Notes under the pieces: model-generated | Seen by the model: only the letters and a program-made list of their open reading frames with translations | What the model was told of the DNA's origin: nothing | Database searches by the model: none | Made by a program: the position numbers and the translations under genes | Shown: one piece after another, positions 1-8,441 of the stretch | Layout of the letters: the number at the start of each line of letters is the position of its first letter | How positions within the stretch are numbered: position 1 is the first letter of the stretch | Origin: Stigmatella aurantiaca | GTDB taxonomy: Bacteria; Myxococcota; Myxococcia; Myxococcales; Myxococcaceae | Direction: 5' to 3' | Assembly (NCBI RefSeq): GCF_900109545.1 | Contig: NZ_FOAP01000001.1 | Span: forward strand, 372,001 to 436,000 | DNA: 64,000 bases

Positions 1-167
1 ATGGCGTCTTCCGCTGCCGGGTGAAGGGCGCCAGGGCCCTGGCCCGCTTCTCCCGCGATGCCCAGTACCAGCTGGGCGAACTGCTGGAGGAAGGGCAGGA
101 CGGCCGCCTCTTCCTCCGTGCGGGCCAGCGCCGCCTGGCCATCTCGCTGGACGCGCCCCCGGCTTAG
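1..167 (+). CDS. C-terminal fragment of an unknown protein, 5' end outside window
   Basis: An open frame enters from the left edge in frame 3 and ends at a TAG at 165-167, giving about 54 residues ([16 protein letters not shown] ... AISLDAPPA). The fragment is Arg/Leu rich, with an alternating hydrophobic/charged pattern ([16 protein letters not shown]) that looks like beta strands at the end of a small domain. No family is recognised. It is convergent with recA, and the two stop codons overlap by a few bases. Other frames here are shorter or lack this coding character. The reading frame is fairly safe; the function is unknown. Confidence 0.55.
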   Translation, partial: GVFRCRVKGARALARFSRDAQYQLGELLEEGQDGRLFLRAGQRRLAISLDAPPA

Positions 168-1195
168 GCCACCGCCTCGGCCGCCTCGGGCAGGGCGGCC
201 AGGGCGGGCGCGCTCCCCGCGAGCTCAGCGGCCAGCGCCTCCAGGACCTGGGGCCGTTCGCGCAGCCAGTCCGTGGCGCGCTCCCGGCCCTGGCCAATCC
301 GCTCCCCGCGCAGGCTGAAGTGGCTGCCGGACTTCTCGATGAGGCCCAGCTGCACGCCCAGGTCCAGCACCTCGCCCGCGCGGTGGATGCCCACGCCGTA
401 CAGCAAGTCGAACTCCGCCTCCTGGAAGGGCGGCGCCAGCTTGTTCTTCACCACCTTCACGCGCGCCCGCGTGCCGATGATGCTCTCGCCCTCCTTGAGG
501 TTGCCCGTGCGGCGGATCTCCAGCCGCACCGAGGAGTAGAACTTCAGCGCGTTGCCTCCCGTGGTCGTCTCCGGGTTGCCGAACATCACGCCGATCTTCA
601 TGCGGATCTGGTTGATGAAGAGGATGCAGGTGCCTGAGCGGCTCACCGCGCCCGTGAGCTTGCGCAGGGCCTGGCTCATCAGCCGGGCCTGCACGCCCAT
701 GTGCGCATCGCCCATCTCCCCCTCGATTTCGGCGCGGGGCACCAGCGCCGCCACCGAGTCCACCACGATGAGATCCACCGCTCCGGAGCGCACGAGCTGC
801 TCGGTGATTTCCAGCGCCTGCTCGCCGGTGTCGGGCTGGGAGATGAGCAGCTCCTCCACGCGCACCCCCAGCTTGCGGGCGTAATTGACGTCCAGCGCGT
901 GCTCGGCGTCGATGAAGGCCGCCACCCCGCCCGAGGCCTGCACCTGCGCGATGGCGTGCAGGCTCAGGCTCGTCTTGCCAGAGGACTCATTGCCGAACAG
1001 CTCCACCACCCGGCCGCGCGGATAGCCCCCCACCCCCAGCGCCCGGTCCAGGCTCACCGAGCCCGACGGGATGACCGCCACCTTCTGCTCCTGCGCCTCG
1101 CCGCCCAGCGCCATCACCGCCCCCTTGCCGAACTGCTTCTCGATTGCCGCCACCGCCGCCGCCACTGCCTTCAGCTTCTCCGCCACCTTGTTCAT
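164..1195 (-). CDS. recA: Recombinase RecA
   Basis: 343-residue RecA, the DNA-dependent ATPase that forms filaments on single-stranded DNA, exchanges strands and triggers LexA self-cleavage. The ATG at 1195 is chosen because [11 protein letters not shown] matches the short RecA N-terminus and has a GGAG upstream; the frame runs further up to 1264 but that extension has no RecA character. Visible: Walker [10 protein letters not shown] (about 68-76), Walker B LIVVDS (about 142-147), and the L2 DNA-binding loop with [20 protein letters not shown] followed by GGNALKFY. The P-loop has Asn where most RecA proteins have Pro (GPESSGKT). The C-terminus is Ala/Glu rich and acidic, as usual. Myxococcus xanthus is known to have two recA genes; this would be one of the pair. 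No clear SOS box was found upstream. Confidence 0.97.
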   Translation of the reverse strand: MNKVAEKLKAVAAAVAAIEKQFGKGAVMALGGEAQEQKVAVIPSGSVSLDRALGVGGYPRGRVVELFGNESSGKTSLSLHAIAQVQASGGVAAFIDAEHALDVNYARKLGVRVEELLISQPDTGEQALEITEQLVRSGAVDLIVVDSVAALVPRAEIEGEMGDAHMGVQARLMSQALRKLTGAVSRSGTCILFINQIRMKIGVMFGNPETTTGGNALKFYSSVRLEIRRTGNLKEGESIIGTRARVKVVKNKLAPPFQEAEFDLLYGVGIHRAGEVLDLGVQLGLIEKSGSHFSLRGERIGQGRERATDWLRERPQVLEALAAELAGSAPALAALPEAAEAVA

Positions 1196-1381
1196 GGTTG
1201 CTCCAACGCCGCCCTTCACGGGGACTGGGTGCTGCGCCCGGGCGCTTCGCGTCCACGGGTGCATCGTGCGGGGGCAGGAGCAATGACCGTGCCGGAGGGC
1301 TTCCGCTCGGAGGCGGACGCGAGGAGGGTCCAGAAACGAGCCGCCCGTCCCGCATCGTGGATGGGGGGCCCGCGCGAGCGC

Positions 1382-2188
1382 TCACACCGGAGGGGAGGGG
1401 GTCGAGCGGCCCTCGGGGCCTTGCCGGGCAATGGCTTCATCCACGGCGCCCGGGCCGCCAATCTCCCGGTGCAGTTGGATGAGGGTATCGCGGGTCCGGA
1501 GCAGCAGGGCGTCGCGGTCGGCCCCCGTGAGCCCCCGGGTCTCGATGGGCATTCCCACCTTCACGCGGATGTCGTGGCGGCGCAGGTTGATGCCACCGGT
1601 GGGCAGGGCGCGGCCAGAGCCCTCGATGGCCACGGGGACGATGGGCACCTGGGCTTCGATGGCGAGCGCGAAGGGGCCCTTCTTGAAGGGAAGGATGCGC
1701 CCATCCGTGGAGCGGGTGCCCTCGGGGAAGGCGAGGATGCTCTTGCCCGCGCGGATGCGCGCACCGGCCTGCTTCAAGCCCTGCATCGCTTTGCGGCGGT
1801 TCGAGCGGTTGATGAAGATCATCCCCGTCATCGCCATGTACCAGCCGAGGAAGGGCACGTACTGGAGCACGTGCTTGGCGATGAACCGGATGTTCACCGG
1901 CAGGGCCGCGAACGCGCAGGGGATGTCCATCGCGGACTGGTGGTTCATCAGGAAGATGTAGGGCTGGCTCCAGTCGATGTCCGGCAGGGGCTCGACGTGC
2001 ATGTGGGCGCCGGCGATGCGCCAGTGCATGGGGGCCCAGAGGCGCCGCGCCATCATCAACGGCACGTTGCCGTTGAGGGTCAGCACCATCAGGACGCCCG
2101 ACAGGCTGATCCAGAACACCCCCCAGAGGACCAGGAAGATGAGTTGCAGCACGTTGAGCAGCGGGTAGAGCCACATCATGTCCAGCAA
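1382..2188 (-). CDS. plsC: 1-acyl-sn-glycerol-3-phosphate acyltransferase (PlsC family)
   Basis: 268-residue membrane acyltransferase that adds the second acyl chain to lysophosphatidic acid, giving phosphatidic acid for phospholipid synthesis. A long hydrophobic N-terminal segment (about 8-40) anchors it in the inner membrane. The HX4D catalytic motif is HQSAMD (83-88), and the glycerol-phosphate-binding motif is FPEGTRS (154-160), followed by the usual PIVPVAIEGSG block. Length fits the family. The start may be any of the three close Met codons (MLDMM). It lies upstream of recA on the same strand with a 186 bp gap, so co-transcription is possible but not required. The partner activity PlsY is encoded at 17699. 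Confidence 0.92.
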   Translation of the reverse strand: MLDMMWLYPLLNVLQLIFLVLWGVFWISLSGVLMVLTLNGNVPLMMARRLWAPMHWRIAGAHMHVEPLPDIDWSQPYIFLMNHQSAMDIPCAFAALPVNIRFIAKHVLQYVPFLGWYMAMTGMIFINRSNRRKAMQGLKQAGARIRAGKSILAFPEGTRSTDGRILPFKKGPFALAIEAQVPIVPVAIEGSGRALPTGGINLRRHDIRVKVGMPIETRGLTGADRDALLLRTRDTLIQLHREIGGPGAVDEAIARQGPEGRSTPSPPV

Positions 2189-2329
2189 AGCCTCTTGGGC
2201 GCCACGGCGCCGCTGGGGGAGCAGCCTTCTGTCACGTCACGGTCAATCAAGCGGAACTGGACTCCGTCAACGGGCAAGGGGACCACACGAGGGTTGACTT
2301 CGCGGGAAGAGGGACGGACTGCTCTGGCT

Positions 2330-3685
2330 GTGAGCGACCCAACGGACACCCGGCATCATGTGGTCATCCTAGGCGGAGGTTTTGGCGGGCTCCACGCGGC
2401 CCTGCGGCTGAAGCGGGCCCCGGTGCGCGTGACGCTCGTGGACCGCCACAACCACCACCTGTTCCAGCCGCTGCTGTACCAGGTCGCCACCGCGACGCTC
2501 AGCCCGAGCGACATCGCCTCGCCGCTGCGAGGCTTGCTGGGCCGCCACCACATTGCCGTGCTGCTCGCGGAGGCCACCCGCGTGGATGTCGCGGCCAAGC
2601 GCGTGATTCTCGCGGATGGCGAGCTGCCCTACGACTCGCTCATCGTCGCCACGGGGGCTACCCACTCCTACTTCGGCAACAACGCGTGGGCCGCGCATGC
2701 GCCGGGCCTGAAGACCATCGAGGACGCCCTGGAGATCCGCAAGCAGGTCCTGCTGGCCTTCGAGCTGGCCGAGCGCGAGCCGGACCCGGCGTTGCGCCGG
2801 CAGCTGTTGACCTTCGTCATCGCCGGGGGAGGGCCCACGGGGGTCGAGCTGGCAGGGGCCCTGGCGGAGATCAGCCGCCATGCCCTGGTGCGCGACTTCC
2901 AGAACATCGATCCCACGCAGGCCCGGATCATCCTCGTGGAGGGAAATCATCACCTGCTGCCGACCTATCCCGAGCCGCTCGCGCGGCGGGCAAGGCAGTC
3001 GCTGGAGCGGCTGGGCGTCGAGGTACGCGCGGGGGCCCGGGTCACCCGCATCGATGAGACCGGCGTCTTCGTGGGAGACGAGCACATCCCGGCCCGGACG
3101 AAGCTCTGGGCCGCGGGGGTCGCAGCCTCCCCGCTGGCCCGGTCCCTGGGCGTGGAGCTGGATCGCGCGGGCCGGGTGCCGGTCTCGCCGGAGCTGACCC
3201 TTCCCGGCCGCAAGGACGTCTTCGTCATCGGGGATCTCGCTTCGCTTCAGCAGGACGGACACCCCATTCCCGGGGTAGCGCCGGCGGCGATGCAGCAGGG
3301 AAAGCACGCGGCGAGCAACATCCTGCGCCAGCTCCAGGGCAAGCCGATGGAACCGTTCCGCTACAATGACCGGGGCACGTTCTCCGTCATTGGCCGGGGC
3401 GCGGCCGTGGGTATCGCCATGGCGCGCTTCCAGATGTCGGGCTACCCCGCATGGCTCGCCTGGTTGTTCATCCACGTGTTGTTCCTCATCGGCTTCCGAA
3501 GCAGGGTGGCCGTGCTGCTGAACTGGGCCTACTCGTACCTGGCGTTCCGCCGCTCGGCGCGCATCATCACGGGCGTCATCCCCCTGCTGCCCCAGGCCTC
3601 CGTCCAGTCCGGCGCGCTTGCGGGGAGCACGGGCCCCGGGCAGGCACCGCGCGTGGAAGCGGCGCCGCGTCCGGGCGCATCCTGA
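2330..3685 (+). CDS. ndh: Type II NADH:quinone oxidoreductase (NDH-2)
   Basis: 451-residue single-subunit flavoprotein that oxidises NADH and reduces membrane quinone without pumping protons. The first Rossmann fold (FAD) is at the N-terminus with ILGGGFGGLHAA (about 13-24), and the second (NADH) has IAGGGPTGVELAGAL (about 164-178). The QQGKHAASNI segment is the quinone-side signature, and the C-terminal hydrophobic/amphipathic helices (YPAWLAWLFIHVLFLIGF) are the usual membrane anchor. The frame is open far upstream, but homology starts only at VVILGGG; the GTG at 2330 is chosen, with a purine-rich AGAGGGA upstream. A TTG at 2294 is the alternative. Divergent from plsC across a 141 bp gap that should hold both promoters. 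Confidence 0.93.
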   Translation: MSDPTDTRHHVVILGGGFGGLHAALRLKRAPVRVTLVDRHNHHLFQPLLYQVATATLSPSDIASPLRGLLGRHHIAVLLAEATRVDVAAKRVILADGELPYDSLIVATGATHSYFGNNAWAAHAPGLKTIEDALEIRKQVLLAFELAEREPDPALRRQLLTFVIAGGGPTGVELAGALAEISRHALVRDFQNIDPTQARIILVEGNHHLLPTYPEPLARRARQSLERLGVEVRAGARVTRIDETGVFVGDEHIPARTKLWAAGVAASPLARSLGVELDRAGRVPVSPELTLPGRKDVFVIGDLASLQQDGHPIPGVAPAAMQQGKHAASNILRQLQGKPMEPFRYNDRGTFSVIGRGAAVGIAMARFQMSGYPAWLAWLFIHVLFLIGFRSRVAVLLNWAYSYLAFRRSARIITGVIPLLPQASVQSGALAGSTGPGQAPRVEAAPRPGAS

Positions 3686-3695
3686 CGCCGGGGGC

Positions 3696-5297
3696 TCAGG
3701 GCTTGCCGGGCCGGGGGAAGGACTCCCGGCGTCCCGGCAGGGCACCGTGCGTGTTGGCGTGCAGCCACCCCCGGCGATCGAGGATGCGGCAGTCGATGGC
3801 GAGCTGAATGTCCACGTCCTCGATGCGGGCATGGCCCTCCAGGTCGGCCCGGGTGAGGGCAAGCTTGAGGATGCGGTCGTGGGCGCGGGCGGACAGGCCG
3901 TGGTGGCGCACGGCGAGCTCCAGCATGCGCTCGGCCCGGGCGCTCAGGACGCAGTGCTCGCGCAGGAGCCGGGGCGGCATCTGGGCATTGCAGTGGATGC
4001 CCGGATCCCCCTGGAACCGGGCGCGTTGCCGGTCCCGGGCGGCTTCCACCCGCTGCCGGTAGTACGTGCTCGAGGGCTCGTCGCCGTGGGCCCGGGCGAT
4101 CTGGTGGTACTCCACGGGCCGGGTCTGCAAGGTGATGTCGATGCGGTCCAGCAAGGGCCCACTCACCCGGGCGTGGTAGTCGAAGACGCGGTGCTCGGCG
4201 CAGGTGCAGGTGCGGCCCGGCACGTTGAAGTAGCCACAGGGGCAGGGGTTCATCGCCGCCACCAGCATCACCCGGCAGGGGTAGGTGACGTTCTGGCTGG
4301 CCCGTGCCAGGTGGATGAAGCCCTCCTCCATGGGCTGGCGCAGCACCTCCAGCACGTTCTTGCGGAACTCCGGCAGCTCATCGAGGAACAGCACCCCGTG
4401 GTGCCCCAGCGACAGCTCCCCGGGCCGGGCCGCCGGGCCCCCGCCGACAAGCCCCGCGTCGGAGATGGTGTGGTGAGGCGCCCGGAAGGGGCGCTCCCGC
4501 ATCAGGGCCTGGTCTTCGCCCAGCAGCCCCAGGACCGAGTAAATCTTCGTCACCTCCAGCGCCTCGGTGAAGGTCATCGTGGGCAGGATGCTGGGCAGCC
4601 GCCGGGCGAGCATGGTCTTTCCCGAGCCCGGAGGGCCGCACATGATGACGTTGTGGCCCCCGGCCGCGGCCAGCTCGAGCGCCAGCTTCACGTCGGGCTG
4701 CCCGCGCACATCCGCCATGTCGAGGGGCGGGGGGCTCCGGGAGGCTTCCCGGGAGGCCGCCTGGCGTGCGTAGGGGGTAAGGGGGCGGGCGCCGGTGAGG
4801 TGCTCGACGGCCTCGCGCAGGTGGCGTACCGGGAGCACCTGGATGCCCTCCATGAGGGCTGCCTCGGCCGCGTTGGCCAGGGGCACCATGACCCCCTCGA
4901 AGCCCCCGTTTCGCGCGGCCACCGCCAGCGGAAGGACGCCCTTGATGGGCTTCACCCACCCATCCAGCGACAGCTCACCCCCAAAGAGGTAGCGCCCCAG
5001 GGGCTCCTCCTCCATGAGCCGGGCCGCCGCCAGCACGCCCAGGGCGATGGGCAGCTCGAACGCCGCGCCCTCCTTGCGGATGTCGGCAGGGGCCAGGTTC
5101 ACGGTGATGCGCTTCTGGGGAAGCTCGAAGCCCGTGTTCTTCAAGGCCGAGATGACCCGCACCTTCGACTCGCGCACGGCCCCCTCCGGGAGGCCTACGA
5201 CGTTGAAGTAGGGAAGCCCCAGCGCCATATCCACTTCACACTCCACCACCACCGCGTCGATGCCCATCAACGCGCCGGACCTCACCCTCGCCAGCAT
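3696..5297 (-). CDS. comM: YifB/ComM-family Mg-chelatase-like AAA+ ATPase
   Basis: 533-residue ComM-type hexameric helicase. In naturally competent bacteria this family drives branch migration while incoming DNA recombines with RecA. Domains: N-terminal ChlI-like lobe (1-170, LPYFNVVGLPEGAVRESKVRV), then the Mg_chelatase AAA+ core with Walker A GPPGSGKT (221-228), Walker B VLFLDELPEF (about 302-311), RAPHHTISDAGLVGGG, and the Cys cluster AMNPCPCGYF ... CTC typical of the family. The C-terminal lobe has LSARAHDRILKLALTRADLEG. The ATG at 5297 begins MLARVRSGALMGID, the canonical start; the frame extends to 5468 without homology. Location three genes from recA is consistent with a recombination role. 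Confidence 0.95.
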   Translation of the reverse strand: MLARVRSGALMGIDAVVVECEVDMALGLPYFNVVGLPEGAVRESKVRVISALKNTGFELPQKRITVNLAPADIRKEGAAFELPIALGVLAAARLMEEEPLGRYLFGGELSLDGWVKPIKGVLPLAVAARNGGFEGVMVPLANAAEAALMEGIQVLPVRHLREAVEHLTGARPLTPYARQAASREASRSPPPLDMADVRGQPDVKLALELAAAGGHNVIMCGPPGSGKTMLARRLPSILPTMTFTEALEVTKIYSVLGLLGEDQALMRERPFRAPHHTISDAGLVGGGPAARPGELSLGHHGVLFLDELPEFRKNVLEVLRQPMEEGFIHLARASQNVTYPCRVMLVAAMNPCPCGYFNVPGRTCTCAEHRVFDYHARVSGPLLDRIDITLQTRPVEYHQIARAHGDEPSSTYYRQRVEAARDRQRARFQGDPGIHCNAQMPPRLLREHCVLSARAERMLELAVRHHGLSARAHDRILKLALTRADLEGHARIEDVDIQLAIDCRILDRRGWLHANTHGALPGRRESFPRPGKP

Positions 5298-5457
5298 CAC
5301 CACCTCCGGGTTGCTGACGAGGCCCAGCAGCAACCCGCGTACCAATCCTTCTGCGTAGGGAAACCTGCTTCCGCCGTCCACGGTGGGGGATGGGGGCGTC
5401 CAGCGGCGGGACGGGGGCGGGCAAAGCGCAGGGGGGTTGGTTAGTCTTCCGCCCCTC

Positions 5458-6108
5458 ATGAACGACACGTCGCCTCAAGAAACCGCGTCAGGCCGCTTTC
5501 GCATCCGCCGCGCGGATCGGCTCCGGGCGCAGCGGGTCAAGCGCTCCTATGCCGTCTTCCGCTTCTGGCTCTACGGGATGGTGGGCATCTTCGCGGAGAT
5601 CTTCTTCTACAACTTCGTCCGCATCGCCCGGAACGTGCCGCTGCTGGAGGCGCTGGTGCGCTTCCGCTGGCAGGTGGACGAGCGGCTCCCGCTCAATGAC
5701 ATCTGGGACACGCCCGCCATCGCCGCCTACGGCCAGTGCTCGCTGTGGATGTTCGCCGTCTACGGCATCGCGTCGCTCTACTTCATCGAGCCTGCCTTCC
5801 GGCGGCTGGTGCGCCAGCACCTGCTGGTGCGGGCCGCCGTGTACGGCGTCATCATCCTGCTCTTCGAGGGCGTGAGCGGGATGCTGCTGCACGGACTGAC
5901 GGGCTATCGCATCTGGTACTACGCGGACGCGGGGGCCATTCTCTGGGGGATGACGTCGCTCTACATCCTGCCCATCTGGATGGTGACGGGGCTGCTGACG
6001 GAGCGCATCTACAGGGAGTTGATGGACCCGGCCCTCTTGGAGGCCTTCGAGTCGCCGCTGCCCAGCACGGAGGAGGAGACCGAGGCCTCCTTCCAGCTGA
6101 TCCGGTAG
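5458..6108 (+). CDS. Polytopic inner-membrane protein of unknown function
   Basis: 216 residues. A basic, soluble N-terminus (RRADRLRAQRVKR) precedes about four hydrophobic segments near residues 35-55, 95-115, 125-150 and 160-185. Aromatic and Gly motifs such as GMLLHGLTGYRIWYYADA sit at a probable membrane interface, and the C-terminal 30 residues are acidic (STEEETEA). It faintly resembles the putative ABC-transporter type IV (CmpB-like) family, but I would not rely on that. The ATG at 5458 is preferred because the upstream frame is GC-rich and featureless. It is divergent from comM, and its last 100 bp overlap the 3' end of the DUF2378 gene on the other strand. Confidence 0.75.
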   Translation: MNDTSPQETASGRFRIRRADRLRAQRVKRSYAVFRFWLYGMVGIFAEIFFYNFVRIARNVPLLEALVRFRWQVDERLPLNDIWDTPAIAAYGQCSLWMFAVYGIASLYFIEPAFRRLVRQHLLVRAAVYGVIILLFEGVSGMLLHGLTGYRIWYYADAGAILWGMTSLYILPIWMVTGLLTERIYRELMDPALLEAFESPLPSTEEETEASFQLIR

Positions 6109-6632
6109 GTGCAGCCATGGCCATCATGGTCCATGGGCTCGACGCGGATGTTCTGCGCGCCCGCCACGCGCAGCCCGGCGTGGATGATGCCGGCGGTGAA
6201 GGAGGGCAGGGCGCCCACCTCGTTCATCCACAGCTCGAACTGGGAGGCGCCCAGCTCGGTGAGCCGGGACTCGGTGTAGTTGTTGCCCGCGCGGAAGCTC
6301 TGCGTCGCACGGCCCAGGGCCCGCCGGGGGCCCAGCACGCGCAGCAGTGACAGCACGGCCCGCCCGAGCATCGTCTCCCGGAAGCCCTCGATGTAGAGCT
6401 CCCCGAGCTTGAAGGCGCCCTCGTCCACGGGCAGGTCCGCGTACAGCTCCTCCGTGGCGATGCGGAGGAACGTCATCCAGGACTGGAACGCGTAGGCGGG
6501 TTTGAGCTTCTGGTCGACGTCCAGGCCGGCTTCCCGCAGGCGGGCCTTGCAGTCGGGCTTCAAGCGTCCGGCGAGCGCCCGGAGAAAGAGCGCTTCGATG
6601 GTCTGCTCGAAGATCAGGAGCTCGTCGGCCAT
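6009..6632 (-). CDS. DUF2378 (TIGR02265) family protein, myxobacterial paralogous family
   Basis: 207 residues matching the family largely restricted to myxobacteria, of which each genome has many copies. Recognisable parts: an N-terminal helix carrying FEQTIEALFLRAL, the central PAYAFQSWMTFLRIATEELYADLPVDEG, and the C-terminal FRAGNNYTESRLTELG ... FELWMNEVG with GIIHAGLRVAGAQNIRVE. No catalytic residues, signal peptide or membrane helix are visible, and the function is unknown; some members occur next to signalling genes. The last 33 codons (Ser-rich, SVSSSVLGSGDSKASKRAGS) run antisense through the convergent membrane-protein gene and lie outside the conserved domain. Confidence 0.85.
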   Translation of the reverse strand: MADELLIFEQTIEALFLRALAGRLKPDCKARLREAGLDVDQKLKPAYAFQSWMTFLRIATEELYADLPVDEGAFKLGELYIEGFRETMLGRAVLSLLRVLGPRRALGRATQSFRAGNNYTESRLTELGASQFELWMNEVGALPSFTAGIIHAGLRVAGAQNIRVEPMDHDGHGCTYRISWKEASVSSSVLGSGDSKASKRAGSINSL

Positions 6633-6679
6633 GTGAAGGCCACTGTAGCCGACGAGCCCCGGAATGGGAACGGACTGTC

Positions 6680-7183
6680 CTACGGAGCAGGGGGCGCGGG
6701 AGGCGCCTCGGGCACCGCACCGTCAGCGCCGGGGACCACGGCGCCCTGAGGCAGGTCTTCCGTCGCCATGCCCAGCACGAAGGCGCCGGCGGCCTTGGCA
6801 CCATCCAGCGCGGCGACGAGCGAGCCGTAGTTCGTCTTGTCCGTCGCCATGAAGAAGACGATGCGCTCCTCCTTGGGCTTGGCGGCCAGCATGCGCTTGA
6901 GCCGGGTGACGTAGTCGTCCGGGCTCGCCATCTGCTCGGCGTTGATCTTGATCTTCCCCGTCTCGTCGAGCTGCACCACGAGCTGGTCCGGGTTCTCGGG
7001 GGGAGGCGTGTTCTCCACCTCGGTCTCCGGCACCCGCACCTCGATGTCCTTCTCGAGCAGGGGCGTCACCACCATGAAGATGATGAGGAGCACGAGCACC
7101 ACGTCCACCAGCGGGGTGACGTTGATGTCCGAGTTGGGGGCGCTCTGCGGCTTGACCCACTGCCGTTGCTTGTGTGCGGCCAT
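6680..7183 (-). CDS. exbD: ExbD/TolR-family proton-channel subunit (second copy)
   Basis: 167-residue single-pass inner-membrane protein that, with ExbB, uses the proton gradient to energise TonB. The N-terminal transmembrane helix is DINVTPLVDVVLVLLIIFMV, with the essential Asp (in LVDVV) at about residue 27, followed by a periplasmic domain. It differs from its neighbour in a Pro-rich stretch after the helix (ENTPPPENP) and an extended C-terminal tail ending APPAPPAP. It is the last gene of the tonB-exbB-exbD-exbD cluster, two bases after the other exbD stop, so the two are surely cotranscribed. Confidence 0.93.
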   Translation of the reverse strand: MAAHKQRQWVKPQSAPNSDINVTPLVDVVLVLLIIFMVVTPLLEKDIEVRVPETEVENTPPPENPDQLVVQLDETGKIKINAEQMASPDDYVTRLKRMLAAKPKEERIVFFMATDKTNYGSLVAALDGAKAAGAFVLGMATEDLPQGAVVPGADGAVPEAPPAPPAP

Positions 7184-7185
7184 GG

Positions 7186-7599
7186 CTATTCCTTCAGCTC
7201 CTCGACGCCGAGCGCGATGCTCTTGGCCTGCGCCTTGCGCGCGATGTCCATCACCCGGCGCACGTCGCCGACATCCAGCGTGTTGTCACCCTTGAGGAGG
7301 ATCTTCCGGCCGGGCGTCTTGCCGAGCTCCTCGCGCAGCTTGGTCTCCAGCCCCGCCGCGTCGAACTCGTCGTTCTCCAGGAACGTCTTCTTGTCCGGCG
7401 TGACGGACAGGATCAGCGGATCCGAGTCCGTCTTGTCCTTCTCGGTGTTCTGCGCCTTGGGCAGCGTCACGGACTTGCCCCGCTGAAGCATGGGCGTGAT
7501 GACCATGAAGATGATGAGGAGCACGAGCACCACGTCCACCAGGGGCGTGACGTTGATCTCGTTCTTGATCCCCTTGTTGGAGCCTGCTGACATTCCCAT
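7186..7599 (-). CDS. exbD: ExbD/TolR-family proton-channel subunit (first copy)
   Basis: 137-residue ExbD. The transmembrane helix NVTPLVDVVLVLLIIFMV is identical over 18 residues to that of the next gene, and includes the proton-carrying Asp. The periplasmic domain (about 45-137) follows the usual order, PLILSVTPDKKTFLEN ... RKILLKGDNTLDVGDVRRVMDIARKA, and is clearly different in sequence from that of its neighbour. Two different ExbD proteins with one ExbB suggest a mixed ExbD dimer inside the ExbB pentamer, or alternative motors; this is inference. It sits 88 bp downstream of exbB, with a hairpin in the gap. Confidence 0.94.
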   Translation of the reverse strand: MGMSAGSNKGIKNEINVTPLVDVVLVLLIIFMVITPMLQRGKSVTLPKAQNTEKDKTDSDPLILSVTPDKKTFLENDEFDAAGLETKLREELGKTPGRKILLKGDNTLDVGDVRRVMDIARKAQAKSIALGVEELKE

Positions 7600-7641
7600 G
7601 AATACACCTGGGGCTCCCGGCGAGGGAGCTGGAAAGAAGGG

Positions 7642-7666
7642 GGCCCGCCGTCAGACGAGGCGGGCC
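7642..7666 (-). promoter_or_regulatory. Hairpin between exbB and the first exbD
   Basis: A perfect 8-bp stem (GGCCCGCC / GGCGGGCC) with a 9-base loop lies in the 88 bp gap between the exbB stop and the first exbD. Read in the gene direction it is followed by CCCTTCTTTCC, which is pyrimidine-rich but not a true T-run. It could be a leaky terminator or a 3' stabilising structure that makes more ExbB than ExbD. ExbB and ExbD are needed in about 5:2 ratio, which would fit. Confidence 0.5.
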
Positions 7667-7687
7667 TGCCGGTACACGGCCCTTGGA

Positions 7688-8365
7688 TCAGGAGTGGGAA
7701 GAGGCGCCGCCGGTCAGCTGCCGGGCCACCACGTCCAGGAACTCGTTGGAAGACTCGGAGATGTCCACCGAGCGCGCATCCACCCAGCCCTGGAGGAAGT
7801 TGTAGGCCATCACGGCGGGGATGGCCACCAGCAGGCCGAACGCCGTGGTGATGAGCGCCTCGGCGATACCGGCCGAGATGGTACCCAGACCGCCCGAGCC
7901 CGCCTCCGCCATGAGCTGGAAGGCGTTCACGATACCCATCGTGGTGCCGAGCAGACCGACGAACGGCGCCGTCGAGCCCACGGTGGCCAGCACGCCCAGG
8001 CCGCGTTTGAGGCTCTGCACCTCGCGCTGCGCCTGGCGCTCCAGGGCGCGCGCCACGGACTCCACGGCCACATCCTTGTTGCTGGGGCTGATCTTGTACG
8101 CGGTCAGTCCCGAGTTGATGACGCGGCCCAGGTGGCCCACGTCCTTGCCCAGGTTGGTGTTGGCCGCCGCGGTCAGGTCACCCTTGGCGAGGATGGCCCC
8201 CATCTTCGCGGCGAAATTGCGCGAGTCCGAGCGCGTCTTACGGAAGACGAAGATGCGCTCGGCCATGACGACCAGGGATGCGACCGACATGAAGGCCAGG
8301 GTGAAGATGATGAAACGGGCGAAGAGGCCCGTGTGCGCCCAGATATCCGCAAGAGTGAATTGCAT
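7688..8365 (-). CDS. exbB: ExbB/MotA/TolQ-family proton-channel protein
   Basis: 225 residues. ExbB forms the pentameric ring around ExbD that couples proton flow to TonB movement. Three transmembrane helices are visible: about 15-37 (ARFIIFTLAFMSVASLVVM), about 125-147 (VLATVGSTAPFVGLLGTTMG) and about 160-190 (GIAEALITTAFGLLVAIPAV), with the basic cytoplasmic loop between the first two (LERQAQREVQSLKRG). The GLLGTTMGIV and TTAFGLLVAIPA blocks are the family signature. Second gene of the cluster, 76 bp after tonB and 88 bp before the first exbD. Confidence 0.95.
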   Translation of the reverse strand: MQFTLADIWAHTGLFARFIIFTLAFMSVASLVVMAERIFVFRKTRSDSRNFAAKMGAILAKGDLTAAANTNLGKDVGHLGRVINSGLTAYKISPSNKDVAVESVARALERQAQREVQSLKRGLGVLATVGSTAPFVGLLGTTMGIVNAFQLMAEAGSGGLGTISAGIAEALITTAFGLLVAIPAVMAYNFLQGWVDARSVDISESSNEFLDVVARQLTGGASSHS

Positions 8366-8441
8366 GGTTGTAGGAGCGCTCCTCCTCGAGCGCGAGGGAA
8401 AGGACAGCTGACGGCAAGGAATGAAGCCGCGGCCTGAGGCG

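Noticed and set aside
701-2329. Upstream extension of the NADH dehydrogenase frame across plsC and recA
   Set aside because: Homology begins only after 2330, and the extension runs antisense to two well-supported genes.
8376-8393. GCGCTC-GAGGAG-GAGCGC hairpin before exbB, as a possible RNA thermometer hiding the ribosome site
   Set aside because: The GAGGAG is in the loop, not the stem, and is too far from the ATG to be the main ribosome site; kept only as a curiosity.
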